DNA from: Empedobacter sedimenti
Lineage (GTDB): Bacteria > Bacteroidota > Bacteroidia > Flavobacteriales > Weeksellaceae
NCBI RefSeq assembly: GCF_030005555.1
Contig: NZ_JASCQG010000005.1
Span: 1-64,000, forward strand
DNA: 64,000 nucleotides
Direction of reading: 5' to 3'
Below are positions 34,460-44,111 of the stretch, piece after piece. The position numbers and the translations under genes were made by a program. The first letter of the stretch is position 1, and the number at the start of each line of letters is the position of its first letter. Below the pieces are notes generated by a model. The model did no database searches. It had not been told where the DNA came from and worked only from the letters and a program-made list of their open reading frames with translations.

Positions 34460-37400
34460 TTATAAATCAATTCTCAAAATCAATGTAACTTTAGTTCCGT
34501 CTGAATCCGAAATTATTTCAATATTCTTTGTTGTATTATCATTCAGAAGTTTCAATCGTTCTTCAATAATTTTCAACGCCTTTGACTCATGCAAAGCATT
34601 TGCTTCTTTCGCAATCATACCTTTTCCGTTGTCTATGATATTGATTTCGAGAAGATCTCCTAATTTATTAATATTAAGTTTTATTGTTGGATCTACATCA
34701 TTCTGGTCAAAAGCATGAACAAAAGAATTCTCTAAAAGTGGTTGAATTAACATTGGTGGAATCTTAACATTATAAATATCAATTGATTCGTCAATATTAA
34801 CTATGAAATTAATCTTATTCTTCCATCTAAAATTCTCTACTTCGACATAAAGTTTTAAGAAATCGATTTCTTCTTTTAAACTAATTTCATTTTTTGTCGA
34901 TAAGTTTAACATTTGTCGAATAAGATGAGAAAAACGACCTAAACTGTTCAAAGCATTGTCTACATCGTTATCTAATATGTAGTATTGTATTGAATTAAGA
35001 ACATTGAAAATGAAATGAGGATTCATCTGAGATTGTAAAGCAACAAGTCGAGTTTCTGTTAACTGTCTTTCCAATAAAAGGCGATTCGTTTCTTGCTTAC
35101 TTTTCTCGTTTAATTGATTAATTTTTAATTGATTAATCGTTTTAAGTGTTTTTATTTTAGAAGAATTGTATTTGTAAATAAGTAATCCTAAAGAAATTAA
35201 AGACAATAAAATAAAGTAAATATTAAGATAAAAAGGTTCTTTAATTTTAAATGAAATCAAATCTACAATTTCCACATCACCATTAATTGTATTAGTAATC
35301 TCGAGTTGAACCTGGTAAGAACCAAAAGTTAAATTTCGGAAGTAAACAAACTCATCCGAAAAATACTCGCTCCATTTTTCATCAGGATTTACTCTATAAC
35401 GGTATTTATAATTCAACGGAAATTCTACATCGACAAGTGAAAAATCGATAAAAATATTGTTCTCATTGTTTTTTAATTCTAAGTTTTTGTTGATCAAATC
35501 AAACCACATAAACTTCTCATTATCAAACTTTTCTTCATTAATTTTTACACTTGTAATAATTAGTTGGTGACTTTTTTTAGCTTGATTAATTAATTGATTA
35601 AGATTTATCTTATACAATCCATTTTCTACACCCAATGTAAGTGTTTTTCCATCAAAAATAGACGAATGAATATCTTTGTTTACAAACCCTAACTCATTAT
35701 TGATAGTGTATATTTTTTCTTGATCAAAAATCAATAAACTTCTGTTTGTCCCAATTACAATTTTTTGATCAAAAACATCTATTGAGCTTATATTTTCTCC
35801 ACCAATTTTACGAATATCGATCTCTTTTAACTGACGTAATTGCTCACCTTTAATTTCTAATAAAAATACTTTTGAAAACTCTGTAGCAACCAAAATCTGA
35901 TTATTACCAATGCACTTTATCATCTTCAACTTGGCTTCTTTAAACTGATTTGTCTGTAAATATGATGTAAAAGCTCCGTTTTCATATTTAAACAAACCGT
36001 CCATTGTAGAACCAAAAAAAACTGAATAATCATTCTTAGTTATAGACACAACATCTTTTGGAACGTTAGCTTGAGAATCAGCAAACTTCGTGTATTTTAA
36101 GTTATACAAATCATCAAAAATCAGCATTCCTGTTACTGAATTTGCAACAATAAATTGATCATTAAAATAGGTGAAATAATATGGTTTAATTGGTAAATAA
36201 TTCTTAATATTTGCTTGAAAATCAACTTCAAACAAGCCTAAATTTGTCGAAACCCAAAATGAATTTTTATACTTAATAATACGATAAAAGCGTAATTCAT
36301 TTGGTTTCAGATTATAATTAATTTCCTGAAAATCTTTGTTTTTCTCTTGAATAAATTTTGAATGCTTAAAACGATTATTCTCCATAAAAGCATAAAATTT
36401 TTCTCTGGACAAAAACGTTTTAATCAGTTCATTTTCTTTTATATACAAACCAAGTGGCGATAAAAAATAATCCTTACCATTGATTTTGAACATCTCAATT
36501 ATTTTTCTATTATCAATAGTAGAATAATCAAGAAAATGATTCAAATGAATTTCAAAAACTCCTTTATCTAATGTTCCGAGATAAATTAAATTTTGCCGAT
36601 CATCCAAAGCAAACTCATTTGGATACTCGGAAGTAATCTTAAAATTAACATTCTGATTGATAAAAAGATTGTTTTTGAACTCAGCGATCATTCCGTTTCC
36701 AGAACTATTATCGTACCCTGTAGTAATTAACGAATTTCGTTTGTGAGAAATAAACTGATCGCGAACACTAGAAACATCAATTTTATGATAAGTATTTTTT
36801 TTTGCTAAAAAATCATCTATATTGATAGTGAAAAATCCATTATATGTAGAAAAATAAAGTCTATTTTGATATAAATAAGCATTTAATAATCGATTAAAGC
36901 TGTTTACAAAAATCAATTTGTCTTTTGTTACCTCAAAAACTCCGTGATCTATCGTAGAAACATATAGCTTGTTTTTATACTTAAAAAAAGTAAGTGCCTC
37001 AAAAACAATATTATTACTTTTCTCAAAAGAAGGATTAGATATTTGTTGCGATTTCAAATCAATAATAGAAACTCCACCTTGCGTAGCAACATACATTAAA
37101 TCATTATCTATAAATAATTTACGAACCCTATCTGAAACTAAACCTTTAGATGTATTAATCTTTTCAAAACCTTGTCCTGTAAATTTAACCAAGCCTTGTC
37201 CATAACTACCAAACCACATATTGTGCTGTTTATCTTCAGTAATCGTCGCTATATTATTGAATTGTATTTTTTCAAAACGTTTTAATAATTTAAAACTTTC
37301 CATATCTTTTACAATAACACCAAAACGAGATCCAACCCAAAGAAAATTTCTTGAGTCTTTGTAAATACTTAAAATTTCATTTGCAGGTAAACCGTTCTCG

Positions 37401-37486
37401 TAAGTATATTGTTTGGTTAATGTATATTGACCAAATACAAAACTTTGGAAAAGAAAAAAGAATACGAATAGATTACGAAATAACAT
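34460..37486 (-). CDS. Propeller-type sensor histidine kinase (LytS-like kinase domain)
   Basis: 1008 residues. Signal peptide (ending VFGQ), a two-component-regulator propeller over about 20-640 (ENGLPANEILSIYKDSRNFLWVGS and similar blades), a Y_Y_Y-like domain (about 650-745, with NYKYRYRVNPDEKWSEYF), one membrane helix (about 750-770), a coiled coil, then a LytS-type kinase domain with QMNPHFIFNVLNSIQYYI (His near 821) and HATPase NIIDNGKGM. It senses an extracytoplasmic cue and phosphorylates the LytTR regulator just upstream, with which it overlaps by 14 bp. Confidence 0.93.
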   Translation of the reverse strand: MLFRNLFVFFFLFQSFVFGQYTLTKQYTYENGLPANEILSIYKDSRNFLWVGSRFGVIVKDMESFKLLKRFEKIQFNNIATITEDKQHNMWFGSYGQGLVKFTGQGFEKINTSKGLVSDRVRKLFIDNDLMYVATQGGVSIIDLKSQQISNPSFEKSNNIVFEALTFFKYKNKLYVSTIDHGVFEVTKDKLIFVNSFNRLLNAYLYQNRLYFSTYNGFFTINIDDFLAKKNTYHKIDVSSVRDQFISHKRNSLITTGYDNSSGNGMIAEFKNNLFINQNVNFKITSEYPNEFALDDRQNLIYLGTLDKGVFEIHLNHFLDYSTIDNRKIIEMFKINGKDYFLSPLGLYIKENELIKTFLSREKFYAFMENNRFKHSKFIQEKNKDFQEINYNLKPNELRFYRIIKYKNSFWVSTNLGLFEVDFQANIKNYLPIKPYYFTYFNDQFIVANSVTGMLIFDDLYNLKYTKFADSQANVPKDVVSITKNDYSVFFGSTMDGLFKYENGAFTSYLQTNQFKEAKLKMIKCIGNNQILVATEFSKVFLLEIKGEQLRQLKEIDIRKIGGENISSIDVFDQKIVIGTNRSLLIFDQEKIYTINNELGFVNKDIHSSIFDGKTLTLGVENGLYKINLNQLINQAKKSHQLIITSVKINEEKFDNEKFMWFDLINKNLELKNNENNIFIDFSLVDVEFPLNYKYRYRVNPDEKWSEYFSDEFVYFRNLTFGSYQVQLEITNTINGDVEIVDLISFKIKEPFYLNIYFILLSLISLGLLIYKYNSSKIKTLKTINQLKINQLNEKSKQETNRLLLERQLTETRLVALQSQMNPHFIFNVLNSIQYYILDNDVDNALNSLGRFSHLIRQMLNLSTKNEISLKEEIDFLKLYVEVENFRWKNKINFIVNIDESIDIYNVKIPPMLIQPLLENSFVHAFDQNDVDPTIKLNINKLGDLLEINIIDNGKGMIAKEANALHESKALKIIEERLKLLNDNTTKNIEIISDSDGTKVTLILRIDL

Positions 37487-38267
37487 TCGATAAAATTTTA
37501 TAGCCTAACGAAGTGACTGGTAAGCTGATTTCACCATCTTTTGGTTCGCAATTCAAAATCAACACATTATTACGTTTATCAAACTTTTTGGCAAAATTTA
37601 TATTCACCAAATAGGAACGATTAACTCTAAAAAAATTTGTTTGATTGATTAAACTTTCTACCTCTTTTAGTGTTTTAGTAACCATGTAAGCATCGTCTTT
37701 TGTAAAAATTGTACAATAACTATCGTCTGCTTTACAATAGATAATTTCGTCAATTTTAATTACTAAAACCTCTGTAATTGATGGAATAAAAATGATTCCG
37801 TGCTCATTTTTAAAGATGTTTTTTAAATCCTCATTACTTAACTCTTCTTCAATTTCATCTAAAATTGGCGAAGAATTCTCTATTTTTTGAAAAGAATTTT
37901 GTCTCTCATCAAACCGGTTTAATAAAGTTTTTAACTCCGCAATAGCAATTGGTTTCATCAAATAACCTAAACATCCCCATTGATTAACTGCTTGTAAAAT
38001 ATAATCGGAATGAGCTGTTGTAAAAATTACATCAAAGGTAATTTCATCAAAATAATCAAATAGTTTGAACCCAAATTCATTTGGCATCTGAATATCCAAG
38101 AAAACAATATCAGGGTTAATTTCATTAATTAGCTCAACGCCTTCTTTAACAGAACTTGCAGTATCAATCGATATAAAAAAATTTGGCAAAGCATGTTGAA
38201 TAATTTTCTTAAGCCCTTGTTGTGCAAAATGTTCATCATCAATAATAAGTGCTTTGTAATTTTTCAT
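37473..38267 (-). CDS. LytTR-family response regulator
   Basis: 264 residues. Receiver domain 1-120 with acidic pair D10-D11, phosphorylation site D58 (DIVFLDIQMP) and a conserved Lys in YLMKP. LytTR DNA-binding domain about 160-262 (IIYCKADDSYCTIFT, FFRVNRSYLVN). First gene of the pair; the kinase start lies inside its last codons. Targets unknown. Confidence 0.94.
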   Translation of the reverse strand: MKNYKALIIDDEHFAQQGLKKIIQHALPNFFISIDTASSVKEGVELINEINPDIVFLDIQMPNEFGFKLFDYFDEITFDVIFTTAHSDYILQAVNQWGCLGYLMKPIAIAELKTLLNRFDERQNSFQKIENSSPILDEIEEELSNEDLKNIFKNEHGIIFIPSITEVLVIKIDEIIYCKADDSYCTIFTKDDAYMVTKTLKEVESLINQTNFFRVNRSYLVNINFAKKFDKRNNVLILNCEPKDGEISLPVTSLGYKILSNVIS

Positions 38268-38296
38268 GGTCTTGATTATTTCTCACAAATATAACT

Positions 38297-38327
38297 AAAA
38301 AAGGATGCTCTATAAGAACATCCTTTT
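38297..38327 (-). terminator. Terminator of the OYE-VOC-MFS operon
   Basis: On the minus strand AAAAGGATG...CATCCTTTT followed by TT and AGTT. Confidence 0.78.
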
Positions 38328-38346
38328 ATTTGAATCATTTATTGTA

Positions 38347-39501
38347 TTATATTTTTTTTGACTTTAATTGCAAAAAAACGCAAGCGATAATTGCTCCGAC
38401 AGAAGCCATTATAAAACCTACCCATAATTGCGAATTATAACCTAATCCCATCGCAATTGGAATTCCACCTAAAAAAGCCCCCAAAGCATTCCCAATATTG
38501 AAACTTGCTTGTCCAGCTGCAGCTGCTAAAGTTTCTGATCCCTTTCCGTTCTTAATCAACATCATTTGTATTGGCGAACCAATTGTAAAAGCTATTAAAC
38601 CAGTTATAAATGACATGACATACGCCATAATTTCGTTATGAGATGTAAAATACACTACAACTAAACATATAGCCATTGAAGAAAATGAAATAATCGCGGC
38701 TTTATTAGGTGACATCGTATCTGCTAATTTTCCACCAATAAAATTCCCTACAAACATTCCTAAACCAATCAAGGTCATAATAATAGGAACTTTAGCCTTT
38801 GGTAAATTAGCAACGTTTGTCATTAAAGGAGAAATATAACTTATCCAAGCAAATAGACCTGATGTACCAATAGAAATCATTAATATTAGTACCCAAGCTT
38901 CCCATTTTTTAAAGAAACTTAACTGTTCTGTTAAACTTCCTTTATTTGTATTTTTAAGATTAGGTATCCAAAGTGATATAGCTAACATGGTGATTAATCC
39001 TAAACTTGTGATAATTCCGAAAGTTAAACGCCAAGAAAAAACTTGTCCTAGTTTTGTTCCTAACGGAACACCTACCAAATTAGCAAATGTAAGACCTGCA
39101 AACATAATAGAAATAGCCTGAGCTTCCTTTCCTTTTGTCGCTAGTTGAGCTGCCACAACAGATCCTACTCCAAAAAAAGCACCATGTGGTAATCCAGACA
39201 TAAAACGAGCAATTAATAAGGTATTATAACTAGGAGCTATCACAAATAATGCATTAAAAATGGTAAATAAAAGCATATAAAAAATCAATACTTTTTTAGG
39301 AGAATATTTACTTGTAGCCATAATTAGTGTAGGTGCGCCAACCATAACGCCCATTGCGTACATGGAAATAAAATTTCCGGCTGTTGGAATTGAAATATTC
39401 AAATCCTTTGCAAAATCTTCTAACACTCCCATCATCGAAAATTCCGTCATTCCGATGGCTAAACCTCCCATTGCCAAGGCAAGTAAACTCTTTTGTACCA
39501 T
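38347..39501 (-). CDS. MFS transporter, AraJ/YdhP-like
   Basis: 384 residues, 12 membrane helices of the DHA1 efflux type: GMTEFSMMGVLEDFAKDLNIS at helix 1, RFMSGLPHGAFFGVGSVVAA at helix 4 and GNALGAFLGGIPI near helix 11. Substrate unknown. It begins directly after the VOC gene (no gap), as third gene of an operon with an old yellow enzyme, so export of a reduced electrophile or drug is plausible (inference). Confidence 0.9.
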   Translation of the reverse strand: MVQKSLLALAMGGLAIGMTEFSMMGVLEDFAKDLNISIPTAGNFISMYAMGVMVGAPTLIMATSKYSPKKVLIFYMLLFTIFNALFVIAPSYNTLLIARFMSGLPHGAFFGVGSVVAAQLATKGKEAQAISIMFAGLTFANLVGVPLGTKLGQVFSWRLTFGIITSLGLITMLAISLWIPNLKNTNKGSLTEQLSFFKKWEAWVLILMISIGTSGLFAWISYISPLMTNVANLPKAKVPIIMTLIGLGMFVGNFIGGKLADTMSPNKAAIISFSSMAICLVVVYFTSHNEIMAYVMSFITGLIAFTIGSPIQMMLIKNGKGSETLAAAAGQASFNIGNALGAFLGGIPIAMGLGYNSQLWVGFIMASVGAIIACVFLQLKSKKI

Positions 39502-39891
39502 TTATTCTTCGTATAATTCTATCGGCAAACCGTCAGGATCTTCAAAAAAAGTAAACTTCCTTTGTGTATATTCATCCACACGAATTGGCTCTGCATTTAT
39601 CTGATATTGCTTCAACTTCTCTATTTCTTTCTCAATATTACTCACTGCAAATGCCAAATGCCTCAAGCCAGAGGCTTCAGGACGAGAAACACGTTGTGGT
39701 GGATTGGGAAACGAAAAAAGTTCGATGCAATAATTATTTTGCAAAGCTAAATCTAATTTATAAGAATCTCGCTCTTCTCGGTAAACTTCTTGCAAAATTT
39801 CTAAGCCTAAAATTTCTGTATAAAAATGTTTTGATTTTTGGTAATCAGAACAAATTATGGCAATATGATGAATTTTATTTAATGTTAACAT
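39502..39891 (-). CDS. VOC-family protein, YaeR/glyoxalase-like
   Basis: 129 residues, two beta-alpha-beta-beta-beta modules. Metal-binding positions look intact: HHIAIICSDY (His), CIELFSFP (Glu), LRHLAFAVS (His) and LPIELYEE (Glu). This is the YaeR/SMU1112c type of glyoxalase I-like metalloprotein. It lies 3 bp after the OYE gene. Confidence 0.9.
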   Translation of the reverse strand: MLTLNKIHHIAIICSDYQKSKHFYTEILGLEILQEVYREERDSYKLDLALQNNYCIELFSFPNPPQRVSRPEASGLRHLAFAVSNIEKEIEKLKQYQINAEPIRVDEYTQRKFTFFEDPDGLPIELYEE

Positions 39892-39894
39892 TGT

Positions 39895-40974
39895 TTATAG
39901 GTAATGATTGTTTTTTGCTCTTTCGTATTGTGGTGGCCAATTAATATCTTCCTTTAACTCTTTTGCAGCAAGCAATGCAAAGTATGGATCGCGCAATAAT
40001 TCTCTACCTAAAAAGATTAAATCTGCTTCATTATTTTGAAGAATTTCTTCAGCTTGTTTTGCTTCAAAAATTAAACCTACAGCACCAGTTATTGTATTTA
40101 CTTTATTTTTTATTGTAGATGCAAATAGAACTTGATAATTTTTTTTAACCTCAATTTTCTGTTGACTTACTCCTCCTCCAGACGATATATCCATTACTTC
40201 CACTCCTTTATCTTTCAGAATTTCACATAACTTTACTGTTTCTTCAAGATTCCAACCATTTTCTGCCCAATCAGTTGCTGACAAACGAATCCAAAGAGAC
40301 TGAGTTGTTATGTATTTCTTCATTTCATCAACGATTTCTAAAACAAAACGAATTCTATTCTCGAAATTACCACCATAATCATCTGTTCTATAATTAATCA
40401 ATGGAGATAAAAATTGATGAACCAAATATCCATGCGCTCCGTGAATTTCCAAAATCTCAAAACCAGCTTTAATAGCTCGTTCCGTCGCTTTTCCCCATTG
40501 TTTTATGACATCTTTTATTTCAGGAATTGATAATTTTTGCGGTGCTTCATCAGTTTCATTAAAAGGAAGATCAGAACTCGAAATTGTTTTCCAGCCATTT
40601 TTTTGGTCAGATTTTATTTGTTGATGTCCCAGCCAAGGCTTTTCTGTACTTGCTTTTCGTCCTGCATGCGCCAATTGTATTCCAGGAACACAATTATACT
40701 TTCTTATTTCTTGAGTTAACTTTAGATATTCAGTAATATGATCATCGTTCCAAATTCCTAAATCACCATACGAAATTCTACCTTCTGGTGTTACAGCTGT
40801 AGCTTCTTGAATTATTGCAGAAACTCCACCTACAGCCCTCGAAACATAATGTTGAAAATGCCAATCATTAGGAAATCCATCCTTCGCAGAGTATTGACAC
40901 ATTGGAGACATTATAATTCTATTTTTTAACGAGATAAAATCGTTTATATTAATCTGTTCAAACAGTTTATTCAT
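39895..40974 (-). CDS. NADH:flavin oxidoreductase (old yellow enzyme, YqjM-like)
   Basis: 359 residues, FMN TIM barrel. IIMSPMCQYSA puts Cys26 exactly where YqjM has its redox-tuning Cys26. EIHGAHGYLVHQFLSP gives the substrate-binding His pair, and YGGNFENRIRF and VMDISSGGGV are typical. Reduces C=C bonds of alpha,beta-unsaturated carbonyls or nitro-compounds with NAD(P)H. First gene of the OYE-VOC-MFS operon. Confidence 0.93.
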   Translation of the reverse strand: MNKLFEQININDFISLKNRIIMSPMCQYSAKDGFPNDWHFQHYVSRAVGGVSAIIQEATAVTPEGRISYGDLGIWNDDHITEYLKLTQEIRKYNCVPGIQLAHAGRKASTEKPWLGHQQIKSDQKNGWKTISSSDLPFNETDEAPQKLSIPEIKDVIKQWGKATERAIKAGFEILEIHGAHGYLVHQFLSPLINYRTDDYGGNFENRIRFVLEIVDEMKKYITTQSLWIRLSATDWAENGWNLEETVKLCEILKDKGVEVMDISSGGGVSQQKIEVKKNYQVLFASTIKNKVNTITGAVGLIFEAKQAEEILQNNEADLIFLGRELLRDPYFALLAAKELKEDINWPPQYERAKNNHYL

Positions 40975-41155
40975 TTGTAAAATCTTTTAATGCAATATAA
41001 ATTTATAAGATTTATTCAATACTGACAAAAAACATGAATTTAAAAAAATCTAATAATCAGTTGAATATCGTGATAAATCGTTAAGCCTCAGAATAATTTT
41101 GAAGAAATCTTTCATTGTTTCTCACATTGTTCGTAATTTTACAAAAAAGTGAATT

Positions 41156-42490
41156 TTGGAAAAGAAAAAGATTGTCATTTTAGGTGCTGGATTTGCCGGA
41201 CTTAAATTAGCCCGTAAATTAAATAATAACCCACACTTTTCTGTTACACTTATTGACCGCTATAATTACCATCAATTTCAACCTCTTTTTTATCAAGTTG
41301 CAACAGCTGCAATTAACGCAAGTGATATTTCATTCCCTATACGTAAAGTTTTTCAGGGAAGTAAAAATGTGAGCGTTCGTTTAGCAGAAGTTACGGCTAT
41401 AAATAAAGAAAATAACGTTGTTGAAACTACAATTGGTGATTTTGCATATGACCACTTGGTTGTTGCCATGGGATGTACCACAAATTTCTTTGGTAACAAG
41501 CAAATTGAGGAACTATCGTTCCCAATGAAATCGACTAATGAAGCGTTAACGCTAAAAAATCGATTATTAACAAACTTTGAGAGTGCCTATTCTGCTGAAT
41601 CTCCCGAAGAAATGGAAGAAATAATGAATATTGTTGTTGTAGGTGGAGGACCAACTGGTGTTGAGCTTTCAGGTGCAATTGCGCAAATGAAAAAATTTAT
41701 TCTTCCGAAAGATTATCCAGATTTAGATTTCTCTAAATTGAATATCTACTTGATTGAAGGTAGTCCAAATTTATTAGGACCGATGTCTGATTTGGCTCAT
41801 AAAAAATCAAAAGAGTATTTAACTGATTTAGGAGTAAATGTTTGGACAGAAGGACGCGTAACTGATTACGATGGAAAAACAATTTCTCTTGCTGATGGTC
41901 GTACCATCAAAACGCGTAATTTAATTTGGGCAGCTGGTGTTATGGGAAATGTCCCTGATGGAGTTGTGACAAAAGAAGAATTACAAAGAGGTTTCCGTAT
42001 CAAAGTTGATCGCACAAGTAAAGTTGAAGGATCTAACAACATTTATGCAATTGGTGATATTTCTTACATGGAGACGCCAAAGTATCCACAAGGACATCCA
42101 CAGTTAGCACGTGTTGCAGGAGATCAAGCTGTTAATTTAGCTAAGAATTTCGAAAAAATTGGTAATGGTGCTAATCAAGAAAGCTTAAATTTATTTGAGT
42201 ATGATGATCCAGGATCTATGGCAACAGTTGGTAAACGTAAAGCTGTAGTAGATTTACCTAAATTCTCTTTCTCTGGACGTTTAGCTTGGTACACATGGAT
42301 GTTTTTACATTTAATGTTAATCTTAACAGTACGTAACAAATTAGCTATTTTCTTAAACTGGGCTCAAACATATTTTACGAATGATTCTTCATTACGTATC
42401 ATTGTTCGACCAACGAAAAAAGATTTTAGATTTAACCTAAAACAATATCGTCGTTTTCCAAAAAACAGAGATAAGGAAGTAGAAGCTTAG
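41156..42490 (+). CDS. ndh: Type II NADH dehydrogenase
   Basis: 444 residues from a TTG start. No ATG exists before the FAD-binding GAGFAG (10-15), so the TTG must be used. Second nucleotide site VVGGGPTGVELSGAIA (about 160-175), ANWAAGV-like NLIWAAGVMGN, and YAIGDISYME. The hydrophobic C-terminal segment WYTWMFLHLMLILTVRNK anchors it to the membrane. Transfers electrons from NADH to quinone without proton pumping. Monocistronic. Confidence 0.93.
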   Translation: MEKKKIVILGAGFAGLKLARKLNNNPHFSVTLIDRYNYHQFQPLFYQVATAAINASDISFPIRKVFQGSKNVSVRLAEVTAINKENNVVETTIGDFAYDHLVVAMGCTTNFFGNKQIEELSFPMKSTNEALTLKNRLLTNFESAYSAESPEEMEEIMNIVVVGGGPTGVELSGAIAQMKKFILPKDYPDLDFSKLNIYLIEGSPNLLGPMSDLAHKKSKEYLTDLGVNVWTEGRVTDYDGKTISLADGRTIKTRNLIWAAGVMGNVPDGVVTKEELQRGFRIKVDRTSKVEGSNNIYAIGDISYMETPKYPQGHPQLARVAGDQAVNLAKNFEKIGNGANQESLNLFEYDDPGSMATVGKRKAVVDLPKFSFSGRLAWYTWMFLHLMLILTVRNKLAIFLNWAQTYFTNDSSLRIIVRPTKKDFRFNLKQYRRFPKNRDKEVEA

Positions 42491-42506
42491 AAAAAAATCA
42501 ATAAAA

Positions 42507-42533
42507 AAAGCCACTCGTAGATGAGTGGCTTTT
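42507..42533. terminator. Bidirectional terminator
   Basis: AAAAGCCACTC-GTAGAT-GAGTGGCTTTT between ndh and the convergent lipoprotein gene. Confidence 0.85.
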
Positions 42534-42536
42534 AAT

Positions 42537-43187
42537 TTATCTTGACTTCGTCGGATTACCTTTACGGTCGGTTTTAATTCTTTCAGTAGATATTTTAGCA
42601 GATGTAGCTACTTTTGCAGATTTTTTATATTTCTCAATGAATTCAAACAATCCATCAAAATCACCTGTCAAACTATTTCCATTTTGATCTTTTAAAGAAA
42701 AATTAGAACGTAATAAACTTCTGTTGTAATTATCGAAATAGTTTTCTAAGAACATACTACCTGATCTAAAATCTTCATCATATACATTCATAGAACCAGA
42801 ACCTGTTATTGGCTCGTAATTAGACATCATTGGATCTTCAAAGTACTCAATGTAATCTATTCCACGATCATCGTTTTCTGTAACATAAGTTCCATTAAAT
42901 TTTAAATCGCCTCTTTGATAAATTTTCATATATACATATGCTCCAGATAATCTTCCATTTGCAGGAACAGGATTTGTAGAAAACTCTACTCCATAATAAT
43001 ATCCTCCATCTTTTTGCTCGATGTCTGCAACTACAGCATTTCTTAAAGGGAAAGAATGTCCCATATAATTAATCTGTCCAACATTTACAATATCTGGCGC
43101 ATCATAATAACCATCATCAGTATTAACACAAGAAGTTAATGATACCGAAGAAACAGCTAACATTGCTAAAAATATAATTTTTTTCAT
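42537..43187 (-). CDS. Lipoprotein of unknown function
   Basis: 216 residues. Signal peptide II with lipobox (SLTSC, Cys20). The mature part is beta-rich (GYYYGVEFSTNPVPANGRLSG) and acidic, ending in a basic tail (KSAKVATSAKISTERIKTDRK). No family recognised. Own gene, ended by the shared terminator. Confidence 0.75.
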   Translation of the reverse strand: MKKIIFLAMLAVSSVSLTSCVNTDDGYYDAPDIVNVGQINYMGHSFPLRNAVVADIEQKDGGYYYGVEFSTNPVPANGRLSGAYVYMKIYQRGDLKFNGTYVTENDDRGIDYIEYFEDPMMSNYEPITGSGSMNVYDEDFRSGSMFLENYFDNYNRSLLRSNFSLKDQNGNSLTGDFDGLFEFIEKYKKSAKVATSAKISTERIKTDRKGNPTKSR

Positions 43188-43268
43188 AATTTCTAAATTT
43201 TCAAACTAATAATATTATCCGTAAATACAAATAGCGTGCTAAAAAATAATAACAACTATTATTTGCAT

Positions 43269-43302
43269 AAAAAAAGTGTTGCAAAAAAATGCAACACTTT
43301 TA
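43269..43302 (-). terminator. Terminator of the GH109 operon
   Basis: On the minus strand AAAAGTGTTGCA-TTTTTT-TGCAACACTTTT with T7, after the last gene (ends 43324). Confidence 0.87.
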
Positions 43303-43323
43303 GTATGAATATTTTAAAAATTA

Positions 43324-44109
43324 TTATCCTTTGATAACAATCTCCATTTTTTCTTGTTCTTCTAAAGCTAATTCTAAATCAACTAAGATACGACCTGAAT
43401 GTTCGTCAGCGATAATTTTTTTACGTTGAGCAATATCCATTTGTCTTTGTGGTGGAATTGTAAAGAAAGATCCTGCAGAAGCTCCACGTTGTACAGGTAC
43501 AACAGCTAAACCATTTTTTACAGAATTTCTGATACGGTTATAAGCATCTAATAATCTTTGTTCGATTTTAGCAGAGTATTCAGAAGATAATTTAATTAAA
43601 TTACTTTCTTCTTTCTCTGTATCTTTTACAATTGTATCTAATTCAGCTTTTTTGTGCTCTAAATGTTGTTTCATCGAAGCTAATTTTTCGTTGAAATCTG
43701 CAATTTGAGCATCTTTCTGAGAAATTTTAACTGTAAACTCACGAATACGTTTCTCAGCCAATTCGATTTCTAAACCTTGGTATTCAACTTCTTTTGCTAA
43801 AGCATCAAACTCACGATTATTACGAACGTTATCTTGTTGTTTTGTATATTTTTTAATTAAAGCTTCAGCATTTTTAATTGCTTCTTTCTTTAATTTAATT
43901 TCTTCATCCAAACCTTTTGTTTCGTCTACAACTTTTTGGATTCTTGTTTCTAATTGTGCAACATCATCGCTTAAATCATCCACTTCTAAAGGTAACTCAC
44001 CTCTTGTATTTCTGATTTCATCTAAACGAGAATCAATTAATTGTAAGTCGTATAATGCGCGAAGTTTTTCTTCTACGCTTAGTTCTTTGATATTTTTTGT
44101 TTCAGACAT
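43324..44109 (-). CDS. Coiled-coil protein with a zinc-ribbon remnant lacking all cysteines
   Basis: 261 residues from ATG 44109 (a TTG at 44118 is less likely). A long antiparallel coiled coil (about 10-185) is followed by the C-terminal domain of the C4-type zinc-ribbon family. The frame around the metal site is conserved (IPPQRQMDIA, KKII, EHSGRILVD), but the four zinc-binding Cys of the usual pattern (CGGC and CEHCG) read SAGS and DEHSG. So the fold is kept and zinc is lost. Starts 2 bp after the Nif3-like gene, an association seen in many genomes. Confidence 0.85.
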   Translation of the reverse strand: MSETKNIKELSVEEKLRALYDLQLIDSRLDEIRNTRGELPLEVDDLSDDVAQLETRIQKVVDETKGLDEEIKLKKEAIKNAEALIKKYTKQQDNVRNNREFDALAKEVEYQGLEIELAEKRIREFTVKISQKDAQIADFNEKLASMKQHLEHKKAELDTIVKDTEKEESNLIKLSSEYSAKIEQRLLDAYNRIRNSVKNGLAVVPVQRGASAGSFFTIPPQRQMDIAQRKKIIADEHSGRILVDLELALEEQEKMEIVIKG

Positions 44110-44111
44110 AG

